Shown: positions 8,507 through 18,754 of the stretch, one piece after another | How positions within the stretch are numbered: position 1 is the first letter of the stretch | Layout of the letters: every line of letters starts with the position of its first letter | Source: Arenibacter hampyeongensis | GTDB taxonomy: Bacteria; Bacteroidota; Bacteroidia; Flavobacteriales; Flavobacteriaceae | Direction: 5' to 3' | Assembly: GCF_002909255.1 (NCBI RefSeq) | Contig: NZ_PIOB01000006.1 | Coordinates: 224,455 to 288,454 of the forward strand | DNA length: 64,000 nucleotides | Translations under genes and position numbers: made by a program | The notes under the pieces: generated by a model | Seen by the model: the letters and a program-made list of their open reading frames with translations, nothing else | Told to the model about the DNA's origin: nothing | Databases searched by the model: none

Positions 8507-10357
8507 TTATTCTACAGCAGTTTTTAAAGCTTCTGTTCCTCCTACAATAGGTAAACTTATAGTTGTTGCATCCAAATCCACGGATAATTCGGTACCCGGC
8601 TCAGGCCAAAGAGTAAATTCCTTGTCACTAGAGAAGATCATAAGGCCAATTTGTTGGCCTTTAGGTATAATCTGGTCGTCTGGCATTAGTTCAAAGCTTA
8701 GGTCGTAAAATTGCCCCGGTACCAATGGTTCACTATGGGTAAGGGAACTATGGTTTTGGGGGTCTGCCCAACCACGGGTTATAATGTTATCTGTTATTTT
8801 GGCATTGTGACTATCGTTCCATGGCAAGGAAACCAGCCATACCGATAAATTGGCGGCAGCTTTGTTACTGGAAACGGAAATACTTATTTTAGGAGTTCCG
8901 GAAATATGGACATCATTGGATAGGGCAGGCGTAACATATACCAAACGATGGTTTGTGTTTTCGGCTTGAGCTAGGGTAGCTCCCGAAAATGAAAAGTTAT
9001 CCACTAAGGTTTCCACACCTTGGCCTGCTTTTTTTTCTGTACTTAACACACCTTTCTCAGGGGCTCCTTTTTCTAGGTATAAAGTTACTGGAGAAGCTTC
9101 AGGGTTTGGATAATCCTTATAAGGTGTCGGATTTTTTTTATCGTCGTTTTCTCGTACGATCCAGGCCTTGGCATCTTCTTCAACTCCATTTTCAATATCG
9201 TGCAGATATCGGGTAAACCATTTGTTCATCATTTTTAAAGGTGGTTCCCCTCCATGACCATTTTGGTGGTAATATATTTGAGTAGGTAGACCTATGGCTT
9301 TGGCTTCTTTGTATATTCTATAGCTATGCTCCGGCATTACGTTCCAATCGTTAAATCCGTGCGCCATTAATAAGGCAGCTTTCATGGGGCCCATATCATT
9401 TAAATAGTCACGTCCCGCCCAAAATTCGTTGTAATCACCAGTTATCCTATCCATACCATTTTTCATTTCGGTATCCCTAACAACCCTATTACTATAGGGC
9501 CGTTTGGTTTCATCACCACTATGTATAAAATCATAGAGTACATCTATATCTTCACCCAAATAACCTCCTGGGGAACGTACAAGGCCATTGGATCTATAGT
9601 AGTGATAATAGGAGGTATTTGGAGCAATTGGAATAATAGCCTCCAAACCTTTAACTCCAGTGGTTGCGGCAGCCAGAGGTATAGTTCCATTATAAGAAGT
9701 CCCTGTCATACCCACTTTTCCGGTAGACCAATAAGCCTTAACCTTCTCCATACCATAAGGTTCAGTGTAGCCTTTTGCACGGCCACATAACCAATCTATA
9801 ACTGCCTTTGGGGCCAAGGATTCATTGTCTCCACCTACAGTTGGAGAACCTTGGGACAGTCCTGTTCCAGGGGAAGAGGAATGCACTACTATATACCCAC
9901 GTGGTACCCATGTTTGGATATGGGAATTGGAAATGACGGGCCTTTTTCCAGTCCGCACTACCTCGGTGTGTAGACGCTCCCCGGCACTAGCTCCGAGTTC
10001 ATGCCTTACATTCCAAAAGCTACCTTGTAAGTTAGGGGCAACGCCCGCAAAATAGGGACTACTTATGTAAATTACAGGTAATTTAAGCCCTTCGGTTTCG
10101 GTTTGATCAGGCCTGGTTACCGAAACATGCATTCTATCCTTTTTGCCATCCCCGTCGGTATCAAATTCAGTTTCAACCCATAGGTCATGTGTTATCCATT
10201 TGGTTTCGTCACTAAAACCGGGTATGACCTGAGCCTCACCATTGTCAAAGATTGGAACGGATTTTTTTTCCAATAAAGTTTCACTTTTCTGGGAGCTTAG
10301 CAGGGAAACAAATCCAAATAAAAATGTAATACAAAATATGATTTTGATTCTTTTCAT
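8507..10357 (-). CDS. secreted Xaa-Pro dipeptidyl-peptidase-like hydrolase (S15/CocE)
   Basis: A 616-residue protein with a signal peptide (about residues 1-22, ending FVSLLSSQ). A PepX/S15 alpha/beta-hydrolase domain follows. The nucleophile motif is GMTGTSYNG (Ser near 217), with an aspartate in HGFNDWNV (about 336) and a histidine in HQNGHGG (about 368). A C-terminal jelly-roll domain (about 400-600) is typical of X-Pro dipeptidyl peptidases and cocaine-esterase relatives. The family releases X-Pro dipeptides or cleaves acyl esters; here it would act outside the cytoplasm, probably on proline-rich peptides. A DTDGDGKKDR segment near residue 66 resembles a calcium-binding loop. It is monocistronic. 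Confidence 0.88.
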   Translation of the reverse strand: MKRIKIIFCITFLFGFVSLLSSQKSETLLEKKSVPIFDNGEAQVIPGFSDETKWITHDLWVETEFDTDGDGKKDRMHVSVTRPDQTETEGLKLPVIYISSPYFAGVAPNLQGSFWNVRHELGASAGERLHTEVVRTGKRPVISNSHIQTWVPRGYIVVHSSSPGTGLSQGSPTVGGDNESLAPKAVIDWLCGRAKGYTEPYGMEKVKAYWSTGKVGMTGTSYNGTIPLAAATTGVKGLEAIIPIAPNTSYYHYYRSNGLVRSPGGYLGEDIDVLYDFIHSGDETKRPYSNRVVRDTEMKNGMDRITGDYNEFWAGRDYLNDMGPMKAALLMAHGFNDWNVMPEHSYRIYKEAKAIGLPTQIYYHQNGHGGEPPLKMMNKWFTRYLHDIENGVEEDAKAWIVRENDDKKNPTPYKDYPNPEASPVTLYLEKGAPEKGVLSTEKKAGQGVETLVDNFSFSGATLAQAENTNHRLVYVTPALSNDVHISGTPKISISVSSNKAAANLSVWLVSLPWNDSHNAKITDNIITRGWADPQNHSSLTHSEPLVPGQFYDLSFELMPDDQIIPKGQQIGLMIFSSDKEFTLWPEPGTELSVDLDATTISLPIVGGTEALKTAVE

Positions 10358-10895
10358 AATCGATTATAATTTAATATATAGAATTTTAATTTATATAAAA
10401 TGAGGAATATTTAACCTTGTTTATAAACCAATTTAATCTTCTCTACAATAAATTCTTATTGGCAAACATTAAATGGGCAAGTATAATCCCCATAGAGAAT
10501 AATAGGTTTCCGTATTGGGAACTTCGAACCAAAGTATTTGATAATTTTATTGGAAAGGAGTTTCGAACCCACCTACACACTCGAAATAAGCAAAAATTAT
10601 ATTGGGCGAATATAACCAAAAATGGTTGGACAAGGTTTCCAATAAGTTAGCCAATATGTATCCTTATTATTTGATTTCATTTAAGCATAGGCAACAAACC
10701 ATTATGTAAGGTAGGATTTAATTAATCTTCTATATTTATTCCCTTCTTGAATCACCATGGCGATTATGGGATAAATATTATTTTCGACACTTAGGTAATT
10801 CAAAAAAAATCAAAAGCATAAAGGATAGTTGAATTATTTCAACTTTTGTAATAGTTTCCCAATAATTCTTAAAAATGATCTTTGGTAATTTTCCT
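10358..10895. other. 538-base intergenic region, no gene seen
   Basis: This AT-rich stretch separates two minus-strand genes. It must hold the promoter of the S15 peptidase gene and the end of the DUF3999 transcript. I see no full TAnnTTTG box on the minus strand near 10357, no strong hairpin with a T-run, and no convincing small gene. A 77-codon open frame at 10417-10650 has no recognisable features. Confidence 0.6.
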
Positions 10896-12131
10896 TTAGA
10901 CCTTCTTTTTTATCATATTTAGTGAAAACCATCCCAGCACAATTATGATAAGGGTTATGATACCCCATAACCATAACTTGTTTTTAAATAGAAGTTCTTT
11001 TTCTGAAAATGGTGTTTTCTTTAATCTTTGTTCATTCCCAATTTTTAATGGAGTAAGGGTTTCGGGGATATTCTCGGAAAACTTGGCTATGTCATAGTCG
11101 GCAAATGAACCACGATTATTTCCATATGTAAGATAATAGGTTGCCTCCTTGGTAAACCGTGCAACCAACTCGTGTAGAAAGCCCTTTATTTTAATATTCC
11201 CATAAGTTAACGGCTGATTATCCCCATTGTAAACAGTGATTTTCACTTTCTGCACTGTCGTACTTTGGAAATCAAAATCACTCTCTTCCAATGAACTCAA
11301 TGTACCGGATAGTAAAGTGTTGTAGTTATATTTCCAACCCTGTTCGGTTTTGATACTATCTGTTATTTGGGAAATGGTAATGGGTCTATAATAATCATAT
11401 AGTTCCTGAGTACGAAGGGAAATTGAACTAACCGCTACTGGATTCCCTAGATCAATTATTATTTCTGAAGTTCTTTCTGTTTTATTTTCGTCAATGGTTA
11501 TTGTTTTAAAAGGATAGTTTTTATAATTCCCTTCTATTATTTCATCATTGGAAATTTTGGCAGTTATTAAATTGGGTTCCTTATCAGTTTTAACTAGTAA
11601 CCGATAGTAGTGGTATTTGGAATTTGGGAAAGAAATGGTCGTGAATTGATAATCTGTCAATCCATTTTGAATGGATAAAATACGGTAATCATCTACTATT
11701 GTAAACCATTCCAGTTGTTCCTGGCTAGCTTGCAAAGCTACTTTCCAATCAAAATTTTTCTGCTTAAACTCTAGTTTTATATGGTTAATGGCCATCTCGG
11801 AAGGAACTTCAAAAGTGTAATAATAACCATTGTTGTTATGTGAGGTATTCACAATACTGAAAGTGATCGGCCTACTCTTAATTTTTTCAGATTTGAGACG
11901 GAGAAGGTAAGGAACTTCAATAGTATCCTTATTGCTCACTACCCCATATATTCTTATATCGGACAAATTGCTTGAAACCTTTCCAAAAATTGAATCTGGC
12001 AGTGGTATATTATGCCACTGGTCATTTACTCCTTCTAATGCTCTCTTGTATTCATATTGGTCCATCTGACCGTAAGAAAGGGAACAGACCATTAGGATTA
12101 TACCGCTAATAAATTTACTCCTCCGTTTCAT
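10896..12131 (-). CDS. DUF3999-like exported membrane protein
   Basis: A 411-residue protein with an N-terminal signal peptide (ends LSYGQ), a long beta-rich extracytoplasmic region, and one C-terminal membrane helix (about residues 387-407, LWLWGIITLIIIVLGWFSL) followed by a short basic tail KKKV. The layout and the opening YKRALEGVNDQWHNIPLPDSIFGKVSSNLSDIRIY match the DUF3999 family by position (about 27-64). Its start overlaps the end of the DUF2339 gene by 17 bases. DUF3999 and DUF2339 genes commonly neighbour each other, suggesting one envelope complex of unknown role. Confidence 0.75.
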   Translation of the reverse strand: MKRRSKFISGIILMVCSLSYGQMDQYEYKRALEGVNDQWHNIPLPDSIFGKVSSNLSDIRIYGVVSNKDTIEVPYLLRLKSEKIKSRPITFSIVNTSHNNNGYYYTFEVPSEMAINHIKLEFKQKNFDWKVALQASQEQLEWFTIVDDYRILSIQNGLTDYQFTTISFPNSKYHYYRLLVKTDKEPNLITAKISNDEIIEGNYKNYPFKTITIDENKTERTSEIIIDLGNPVAVSSISLRTQELYDYYRPITISQITDSIKTEQGWKYNYNTLLSGTLSSLEESDFDFQSTTVQKVKITVYNGDNQPLTYGNIKIKGFLHELVARFTKEATYYLTYGNNRGSFADYDIAKFSENIPETLTPLKIGNEQRLKKTPFSEKELLFKNKLWLWGIITLIIIVLGWFSLNMIKKKV

Positions 12132-14475
12132 TGGATATAATATGTTTGTATTTGTTGTACAAAAAGGAAATAATTAATAATAGAACACCAAGTGAAACAA
12201 AAACGATAGTCTTGGCTATTGTATCAAGATGCGATATGTCATATATGAATAGCTTTACCAAGGTAATACCAAACAAGGCAAAGGCCATTATACGCAGATG
12301 TTTTTTGGTTTTCCATATTCCCAAAACTATGAGAAGTAGAGCATACAGTCCCCATAAGATGCTCAGCCCCAATTTATAGGACTGTGTAAATTCGAATATA
12401 TCCATCCAATTGATCAATTCACTGCTAGAAATCCATAGCATTGAAATATATAATAATAGATCAAAGCCAATGTTAAAACGCAACTTTAAAAATTCTTGTT
12501 TGCGGTAATAATAAGTGGCGAGCAATGTAATTCCAACAAAAACATAGGAGACGTATCTCATAATAATATTCCAAACACCGATCTGATAATATTCGTTCGT
12601 ATTACGGACCAAATAACTTTCCCGGAGCTCACTTAGTTCATAAAGGCCGACAAATAAAAAGAAAGCAATAACAATACTATTTACAACTATATTAATTATA
12701 CCTAATTGACGACTTTTTATCTTTTTAATGTTGATAAAAGAAAGTACCGAGACAAATAACAAGGTATAGTTAATGGTCCATATATCGCTCAACTTTCTAA
12801 AATCGTAATTCCAAAGATAGTTGGGGTATTCTTGGCCCTCCGGCGAAATAACAAGGGCCGAATCCAAGTATAATTGGTTCCAATAGGTAGTTATCTCTAT
12901 CCTGAATGCAAAATATATTATTAGCACCAATATGATGGGAATTGCCTTCGAGATTAAAGCTAGGTATGTGTTCCTGGGTTTAATAGTCGAGCTATGCATT
13001 TGTTTTAAATCTACCCAATACATGAAGCCAAAAGAAGCGATTAACATAAATGAGGTTAGAAAATTAATATTGAGCAAGGGAGTTATCCTGGTTCCACTAA
13101 TTTCCGGAACATACTGGCCATAAACCCACGACCAGTCCTCAAAAATGCTAAACACGGCCAATATCATCAGTGGAAATGATAGTTTTTCATAAATAGGCAC
13201 ATTTTTGGATCGGCCAATCCAAAATAACAAAGTGGCCTCTCCCGCCCACAACAGCGTTACCCAATTTCCATTTAGTTGAACAGGAACGGCAATAGTTATA
13301 AAAAGCAGGACCAAACCAATAATAAAATAAAACAAATTTACGTCAGCCAATTTTTTACGATAGATTACAATACCTACCACAAAATGTATAATAGCGTTCC
13401 CTAAAGTAAATAACCCCAGGAGTTGTTTAGCTGTTTCATGATTATTTAGAATGGAATAGCCCAACCCATAAAAAATTATTGAATTCAACAACAGGAGTAT
13501 TACATCCGTAATTCCAAATTTTTCTTTTTGTAGTAATTTATAGCCAAGAAAGGCTAAATAAAATATAGTAAAAAATAGGCTTAAAAAGGTCAGGGCCAAT
13601 CCGAAATGGACCTCCATTTTATATTTTGATAGGTACCAAAAAAAGAACATTACCCATGTTAAGCCAAAAGAAGAATAGTAAACTGGTTTCCAGTATTTTT
13701 TAAAGGCGATGATCAGTATGCCTATATTGATGATGCCCATATAACTAAAAAGCACCATTACTTCCCCTGAACCTTCGCTCAATAAAAAGGGGATGGCGTA
13801 TGCGCCTACCAATCCAATAAGGGCAATTACCTGTCTATTGTAATTTATGGCAGCCACCACGGTAAAAACAGTAAAAACAACCATAAGCGCAAAAGCCAAT
13901 CCCTGAGGAAAAAGGTCATACAGGCTATAGGCTGCAAAAGTTATAAAATATAAAATGGCCATAGCGCCACTAACCAATACTGCGCTATAGTTTTCGTATT
14001 TTGGCTTTAACTTTATACCAAATCCCAGGAAGCCAGCTCCTGCCAAGTAGCCTAATATAATTCTTGTAAGCGGACTTATCAGATCGTGTTCTATAGAGTA
14101 TTTAGCCCCTATAGCTACCCCGATTACAGTAATAATAATCCCAATTTTATTAATAAGATTTTCGCCGATGAATTTTTCAATATCGGACTTTAATTTTGGA
14201 GTTTTTTTTATTTCCGGCTGTTCTTTTTGAACATTGGTATTCTTCTGCTGTGAAACTATTGGTGAACTTGGCAACAACTTTTCAGTGGATTCCTTGATCT
14301 TCACTGGTGATACTGAAGAAATTTTTTCTGAGAGGCTTGGGTCCTCTTTAGAACCCCTTAAGAGATTGATATCCGCACGCAAGCTATTAATTTCCTTTGA
14401 AAACTCGTCTTGTCTACTTAACAATACATCGAGCCTTTTTAAGAGTAGATTGATTTGTTCCTGGGAGTCTGCCAT
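12115..14475 (-). CDS. DUF2339 multi-spanning membrane protein
   Basis: A 786-residue protein. The N-terminus (about residues 1-45) is a predicted coiled coil with heptad-like Leu spacing. A Ser/Lys/Pro-rich linker follows to about 95, then some 20 or more hydrophobic helices run to the C-terminus. The first helical block starts IEKFIGENLINKIGIIITVIG, the hallmark of the DUF2339 family. No enzyme motif is seen. The gene overlaps the DUF3999 gene downstream by 17 bases, so the two are translated from one message. Family function is unknown; transport or envelope assembly is a guess. Confidence 0.82.
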   Translation of the reverse strand: MADSQEQINLLLKRLDVLLSRQDEFSKEINSLRADINLLRGSKEDPSLSEKISSVSPVKIKESTEKLLPSSPIVSQQKNTNVQKEQPEIKKTPKLKSDIEKFIGENLINKIGIIITVIGVAIGAKYSIEHDLISPLTRIILGYLAGAGFLGFGIKLKPKYENYSAVLVSGAMAILYFITFAAYSLYDLFPQGLAFALMVVFTVFTVVAAINYNRQVIALIGLVGAYAIPFLLSEGSGEVMVLFSYMGIINIGILIIAFKKYWKPVYYSSFGLTWVMFFFWYLSKYKMEVHFGLALTFLSLFFTIFYLAFLGYKLLQKEKFGITDVILLLLNSIIFYGLGYSILNNHETAKQLLGLFTLGNAIIHFVVGIVIYRKKLADVNLFYFIIGLVLLFITIAVPVQLNGNWVTLLWAGEATLLFWIGRSKNVPIYEKLSFPLMILAVFSIFEDWSWVYGQYVPEISGTRITPLLNINFLTSFMLIASFGFMYWVDLKQMHSSTIKPRNTYLALISKAIPIILVLIIYFAFRIEITTYWNQLYLDSALVISPEGQEYPNYLWNYDFRKLSDIWTINYTLLFVSVLSFINIKKIKSRQLGIINIVVNSIVIAFFLFVGLYELSELRESYLVRNTNEYYQIGVWNIIMRYVSYVFVGITLLATYYYRKQEFLKLRFNIGFDLLLYISMLWISSSELINWMDIFEFTQSYKLGLSILWGLYALLLIVLGIWKTKKHLRIMAFALFGITLVKLFIYDISHLDTIAKTIVFVSLGVLLLIISFLYNKYKHIISNETEE

Positions 14476-14674
14476 TATATGTTGGTTAGCTTATGGGTAA
14501 AAATTATAAAATCCTAGGTTAAACTAATTGGTCCTATGTTAATTTACTGGATTGATGAATACAAACGTTATTTTGACCAATGTATTTTGTCTATGGAGCC
14601 AACTATCAATAAAGCCCGCTAATTATCGTTGATTTTAATAGACATACCTTACCTATAAGTAATAAAGGTATTGC

Positions 14675-15364
14675 TTACCCCTTGGTGGCGTCAACAATTA
14701 TGGGCCAAATATTATTGGCGATTATTTTTTGTCCTTCGGCTGTAGGATGTATACCATCAGCTTGATTTAGATCAGGATTTCCTGCCACGTCCTCCAAAAG
14801 GAATGGTATAAGGCCAATATTATTCTTTTGTGCAAGTTCAGGGAAGATACCTTTAAATTCTGTGGTGTATTCCTGGCCCATGTTGGGAGGAATTTGCATT
14901 CCTGCCAATATTATGGTCGTATTTGGATTTTTATGCTGCACCACATCTATAATGTCCTGTAAGTTGGTCCGCGTTTCTTTCAAGGGAATACCACGTAGGC
15001 CATCATTGGCACCAAGTTCCAATACAAATACGTCTATATCCGTATTTAAAACCCAACTGATTCTATTTTTGCCACTTGCCGTGGTTTCACCACTTAAGCC
15101 GGCATTTACTACCTTGTATGGTAATTGCAAAGAATCAATTTTTACTTGGATCAATGAAGGAAAAGCCTCATTGGGGTCGAGCCCCATGCCAGCGGTAAGG
15201 CTGTTACCAAAAAACAAAATAACTTTCTTTTCAGTTTTAGTCTCAACTATGCTTTCAGAACTATTTTTACCTTTTTCAACAGAATCCGGATTCTTGGTTC
15301 CCAAATTCCCGCATGAGGTGCAAAAAATGAATAATAAATAAGAAAATCTTAACAAGGTTCGCAT
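14675..15364 (-). CDS. SGNH-type esterase lipoprotein (TesA-like)
   Basis: A 229-residue lipoprotein when started at ATG 15364, which puts a lipobox (FIFCTSCGN) at the right distance; the longer frame to 15433 lacks a signal at its N-terminus. The SGNH blocks are all present: FFGNSLTAGMG (Ser), GLSGETTASG (Gly), LGANDGLRG (Asn) and DGIHPTAEG (Asp and His). Relatives include E. coli TesA, an acyl-CoA thioesterase, lysophospholipase and arylesterase. It is divergent from the ABC genes at 15437 and 16123. In E. coli, tesA is likewise divergent from ybbA-ybbP, so this is a conserved neighbourhood. Confidence 0.87.
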   Translation of the reverse strand: MRTLLRFSYLLFIFCTSCGNLGTKNPDSVEKGKNSSESIVETKTEKKVILFFGNSLTAGMGLDPNEAFPSLIQVKIDSLQLPYKVVNAGLSGETTASGKNRISWVLNTDIDVFVLELGANDGLRGIPLKETRTNLQDIIDVVQHKNPNTTIILAGMQIPPNMGQEYTTEFKGIFPELAQKNNIGLIPFLLEDVAGNPDLNQADGIHPTAEGQKIIANNIWPIIVDATKG

Positions 15365-15436
15365 AGGATATTGGATTAAAATCAAAATCATTTCTGTATT
15401 TTGCCTACTTCGGTAAAACTGTGAAATAGGCATTAT

Positions 15437-16126
15437 ATGGCAAAGATATTAAACGTGACCAATTTAGGGAAAATCTATAGTAGTGGTTCTAAAAAACTAA
15501 CGGTATTGCAGGATATTACCTTTGATGTGGAAGAGAGGGATTCTTTTGCCATTGTAGGGCCTTCCGGCAGTGGAAAAACTACCTTGTTAGGTTTATGTGC
15601 AGGTTTGGACCAACCGGATTCAGGTACGGTGACCTTATGCGGTACAGAACTGGGAAGTTTAAATGAGGACGAAAGAGCCATACTGCGAAATAGGCATGTA
15701 GGTTTTGTTTTTCAGGATTTCCAATTATTGCCAACGCTCACCGCTCTTGAGAACGTAGCCATTCCATTGGAATTAAGAGGGGACAAAAATGCCATGAAAA
15801 ATGGAATGGAACTATTGGACAAGGTAGGTTTGCAAAATCGTTTTCATCATTATCCCTCACAACTGTCGGGGGGCGAACAACAGCGTGTTGCTTTGGCCCG
15901 GGCATTTTCCAATAATCCATCCATCCTATTTGCCGATGAACCTACTGGTAATTTGGATGCTGAAACAGGGGAGAAGGTAATACAATTACTTTTCCAGCTC
16001 AATGCAGATGCTGGAACCACCTTGGTTATTGTAACCCATGATTTGGAATTGGCGGCTAAGACCAAGCACATTTTAAGGTTAAAAGGAGGTAGAATTATTG
16101 CCAACCAAAAAACAGCTTCCCTGTGA
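15437..16126 (+). CDS. ABC transporter ATP-binding protein (YbbA/LolD family)
   Basis: A 229-residue ABC ATPase. Walker A is GPSGSGKTTL (near residue 40), the signature is LSGGEQQRVALARA, Walker B is ILFADEPTGNLD, and the switch histidine is in IVTHDLE. The DEPTGNLDAETG stretch is typical of the LolD/MacB/YbbA group, which work with FtsX-like permeases on lipids, lipoproteins or envelope substrates. Its stop overlaps the permease start by four bases (GTGA). Next to a TesA-like esterase it best matches YbbA rather than LolD. Confidence 0.93.
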   Translation: MAKILNVTNLGKIYSSGSKKLTVLQDITFDVEERDSFAIVGPSGSGKTTLLGLCAGLDQPDSGTVTLCGTELGSLNEDERAILRNRHVGFVFQDFQLLPTLTALENVAIPLELRGDKNAMKNGMELLDKVGLQNRFHHYPSQLSGGEQQRVALARAFSNNPSILFADEPTGNLDAETGEKVIQLLFQLNADAGTTLVIVTHDLELAAKTKHILRLKGGRIIANQKTASL

Positions 16127-18672
16127 AAGATCATACCAGCACTACTAAGGCCGGGTTTCAGTGGCTTCTAAAAATGGCATGGCGAGATGGAAAGGCAAGC
16201 AGTAGAAAGTTACTACTTTTTATAGCCTCCATCATTATGGGGATTGCAGCAGTTGTTTCCATACAGTCTTTTGGGGATAACCTTAAAAAAAATATTTCGG
16301 TACAATCCAAATCCCTTATGGGAGCCGATTTTATAGTGGATAGTAGAAATCCGCCAAATGAAAAAGTTTTAAGAATAATGGACTCCCTTGGGGGACCTGA
16401 CGCCAAAGAAATAAACTTTCCTTCCATGGCCGCGTTTCCAAAATCGGGAACCTCTAAACTCGTCCAAGTTCGCGGTATTGAAGGTGGATTTCCATTTTAT
16501 GGTGTTTTGGAGACGGTACCGGTTTCAGCCGCGAATAGTTATCAAGAGAAGGGTGCTGCTTTGGTGGATGCCACAGTTATGCTACAATATAACCTTCAAG
16601 CGGGGGATAGTATTAAAGTTGGTGAAGTAACCTTTCCTATTGCCGGTGCTTTAAAATCCATACCGGGGAGTTCTGGGTTGTTCAGTTCTATTGCTCCTCC
16701 AGTAGTAATTCCATATAGGTTTATCCAGGAAACAGGATTGATCCAGAAGGGCAGTAGGTTGGACTATGAATTTTATTTCGTGCAGCCGGATGCGGATCTT
16801 GAGGCTTTGGATAAAAAATTGGACCCGATCTTGGATGCCGAAGGTGCGGATTTGGATACCCATACTTCTACCAGTGCCAATCTGGGACGGAGATATGATA
16901 ATTTTGGAAAATTCCTAAATCTGGTCGCTTTTATAGCCCTCCTTTTAGGCTGTATTGGGATTGCAAGTGCTATCAACATTTACATAAAGGAGAAATTACG
17001 ATCAGTAGCCGTTTTAAAATGTATCGGGGCCACCAAAAGACAAACTTTTTTAATTTATTTATTACAAATTGGGGCGCTAGGACTACTGGGGGGAATTCTC
17101 GGCACTATAGTTGGCCTTATATTACAGCAGTTGTTTCCAATATTTTTAGGGGATTTGCTGCCTGTGGATGTGCAAATATCCCTGGCGCCAAAGGCAATAG
17201 CCATGGGCCTTTTATTGGGCCTCTTTATGTCCATTTTGTTTGCCCTTTACCCCTTAATGAGTACCCTATATGTTTCGCCTCTTCAGGCTTTAAGGGTACA
17301 GGAAGTGGACCGGTCAAGGTCTAAGAGAGGACTTGCGATGGTTGCTTTGGGAATTTTAGGCTTTTTATTTCTTTTTTCCTATTGGTTATTAAAGGATTGG
17401 AGATATTCTGTGTCATTTGTGGCCGGAATTTTGATAACCTTCGTTATACTGGCAGGTTTGACTGCATTGGCCATGAAAACCATAAAGAAATATTTTCCAA
17501 CTTCCTGGGGTTTTACTGCCCGTCATAGTTTATTGAATCTTTTTAGACCACAGAACCAAACCTTAACCTTGGTACTGGCAATTGGTATAGGAACGTTTTT
17601 GATCAGCACCCTATATTTTACCAAGGATTTTTTGTTGGCCAAGACAGCTATGGGAACGGATGCCAATAGTCCCAATATGATTCTTTTGGATATTCAAACC
17701 GAGCAGAAAGAGGCGGTTGCCAATACCATTTTGCGAGATGGATATCCGGTATTGACCAATATCCCGATTATTACCATGAGGGTAAATAGCATACGGGGCA
17801 GGGAGGTAAACGACATCAGAAATGATACCACTTCTACCATAAATTCTTGGATATTGAACCATGAGTTCAGGGTAACCTTTAGGGATAGCCTAATTGCATC
17901 CGAGAAATTGGAATCTGGAGAATGGGTTTCCAAAGTAAGTTCGAAAGAAAAAATACCAATTTCCATTAGCGACAACTTTGCGAGGGATGCCAAGGTTGGG
18001 GTTGGGGACCAATTGACCTTTAATGTTCAAGGTGTAATTATGAATACCTTTGTTGCCAGTATTAGAACGGTGGATTGGGGCCGAATGCAACTAAATTTTT
18101 CCATAGTATTTCCTTTGGGAATTTTGGAAGATGCTCCTCAATTTACAGTACTTACGACCAGGGTACCTGATGAAATTGCGTCGGCATCACTTCAGAAGGA
18201 ATTGGTAAAAGAATTTCCCAATGTGTCCATCCTGGATATAAGACAAATACTGGTTGTTATAGAAAACTTATTAAACAAAATTTCTTGGATTATTAATTTT
18301 ATGGCCTTTTTTAGCATCCTTACCGGGATAATTGTGCTTTTGGGTGCAGTTAGGACCAGTAAATATCAACGGATACGTGAAAGTGTGCTTTTAAGGACAA
18401 TTGGCGCCAAAAGCAAACAAATACTAAAAATAGTGGCCTTGGAGTATCTGTACTTGGGTATTTTAGGAGGTTTATCTGGAATTCTGCTGTCCTTAATAAG
18501 CAGTCAATTGCTGGCTTTGTTCGTATTCGAATCCCCTTTTACGCCATCTTTATTCCCATTTTTGGTGCTGTTCCCCGGAATTACCGTACTTGTTTTGCTA
18601 ATTGGCCTTGGAAATAGCATAGGCGTTATAAAAAGTCCCCCTTTGGAAGTCCTGCGGAAGGAGGGTAGGTAG
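16123..18672 (+). CDS. FtsX-like ABC permease (YbbP family)
   Basis: An 849-residue permease starting with GTG inside the ATPase stop (GTGA overlap). It has an N-terminal helix, a periplasmic MacB_PCD-like domain (about 50-255), an FtsX helix block (about 265-395), further helices (about 405-490), a second periplasmic domain (about 510-710) and a final FtsX block (about 720-845). The duplicated FtsX layout with about ten helices matches YbbP of E. coli. Together with the ATPase it should form a type VII-style mechanotransmission exporter or lipid extractor, whose substrate is unknown. The nearby lipoprotein esterase may act on that substrate. Confidence 0.9.
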   Translation: MKDHTSTTKAGFQWLLKMAWRDGKASSRKLLLFIASIIMGIAAVVSIQSFGDNLKKNISVQSKSLMGADFIVDSRNPPNEKVLRIMDSLGGPDAKEINFPSMAAFPKSGTSKLVQVRGIEGGFPFYGVLETVPVSAANSYQEKGAALVDATVMLQYNLQAGDSIKVGEVTFPIAGALKSIPGSSGLFSSIAPPVVIPYRFIQETGLIQKGSRLDYEFYFVQPDADLEALDKKLDPILDAEGADLDTHTSTSANLGRRYDNFGKFLNLVAFIALLLGCIGIASAINIYIKEKLRSVAVLKCIGATKRQTFLIYLLQIGALGLLGGILGTIVGLILQQLFPIFLGDLLPVDVQISLAPKAIAMGLLLGLFMSILFALYPLMSTLYVSPLQALRVQEVDRSRSKRGLAMVALGILGFLFLFSYWLLKDWRYSVSFVAGILITFVILAGLTALAMKTIKKYFPTSWGFTARHSLLNLFRPQNQTLTLVLAIGIGTFLISTLYFTKDFLLAKTAMGTDANSPNMILLDIQTEQKEAVANTILRDGYPVLTNIPIITMRVNSIRGREVNDIRNDTTSTINSWILNHEFRVTFRDSLIASEKLESGEWVSKVSSKEKIPISISDNFARDAKVGVGDQLTFNVQGVIMNTFVASIRTVDWGRMQLNFSIVFPLGILEDAPQFTVLTTRVPDEIASASLQKELVKEFPNVSILDIRQILVVIENLLNKISWIINFMAFFSILTGIIVLLGAVRTSKYQRIRESVLLRTIGAKSKQILKIVALEYLYLGILGGLSGILLSLISSQLLALFVFESPFTPSLFPFLVLFPGITVLVLLIGLGNSIGVIKSPPLEVLRKEGR

Positions 18673-18754
18673 GCCGTACAATAGTACACTACTATGTTAT
18701 TAAATTATAAATGTGACAAAGAAAGGCTAGTACTCTTTTATGTAGATATAAGGC

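Noticed and set aside
10417..10650. 77-codon open frame between the S15 peptidase and DUF3999 genes
   Set aside because: No recognisable motif, promoter or conserved context; composition like the surrounding non-coding DNA.
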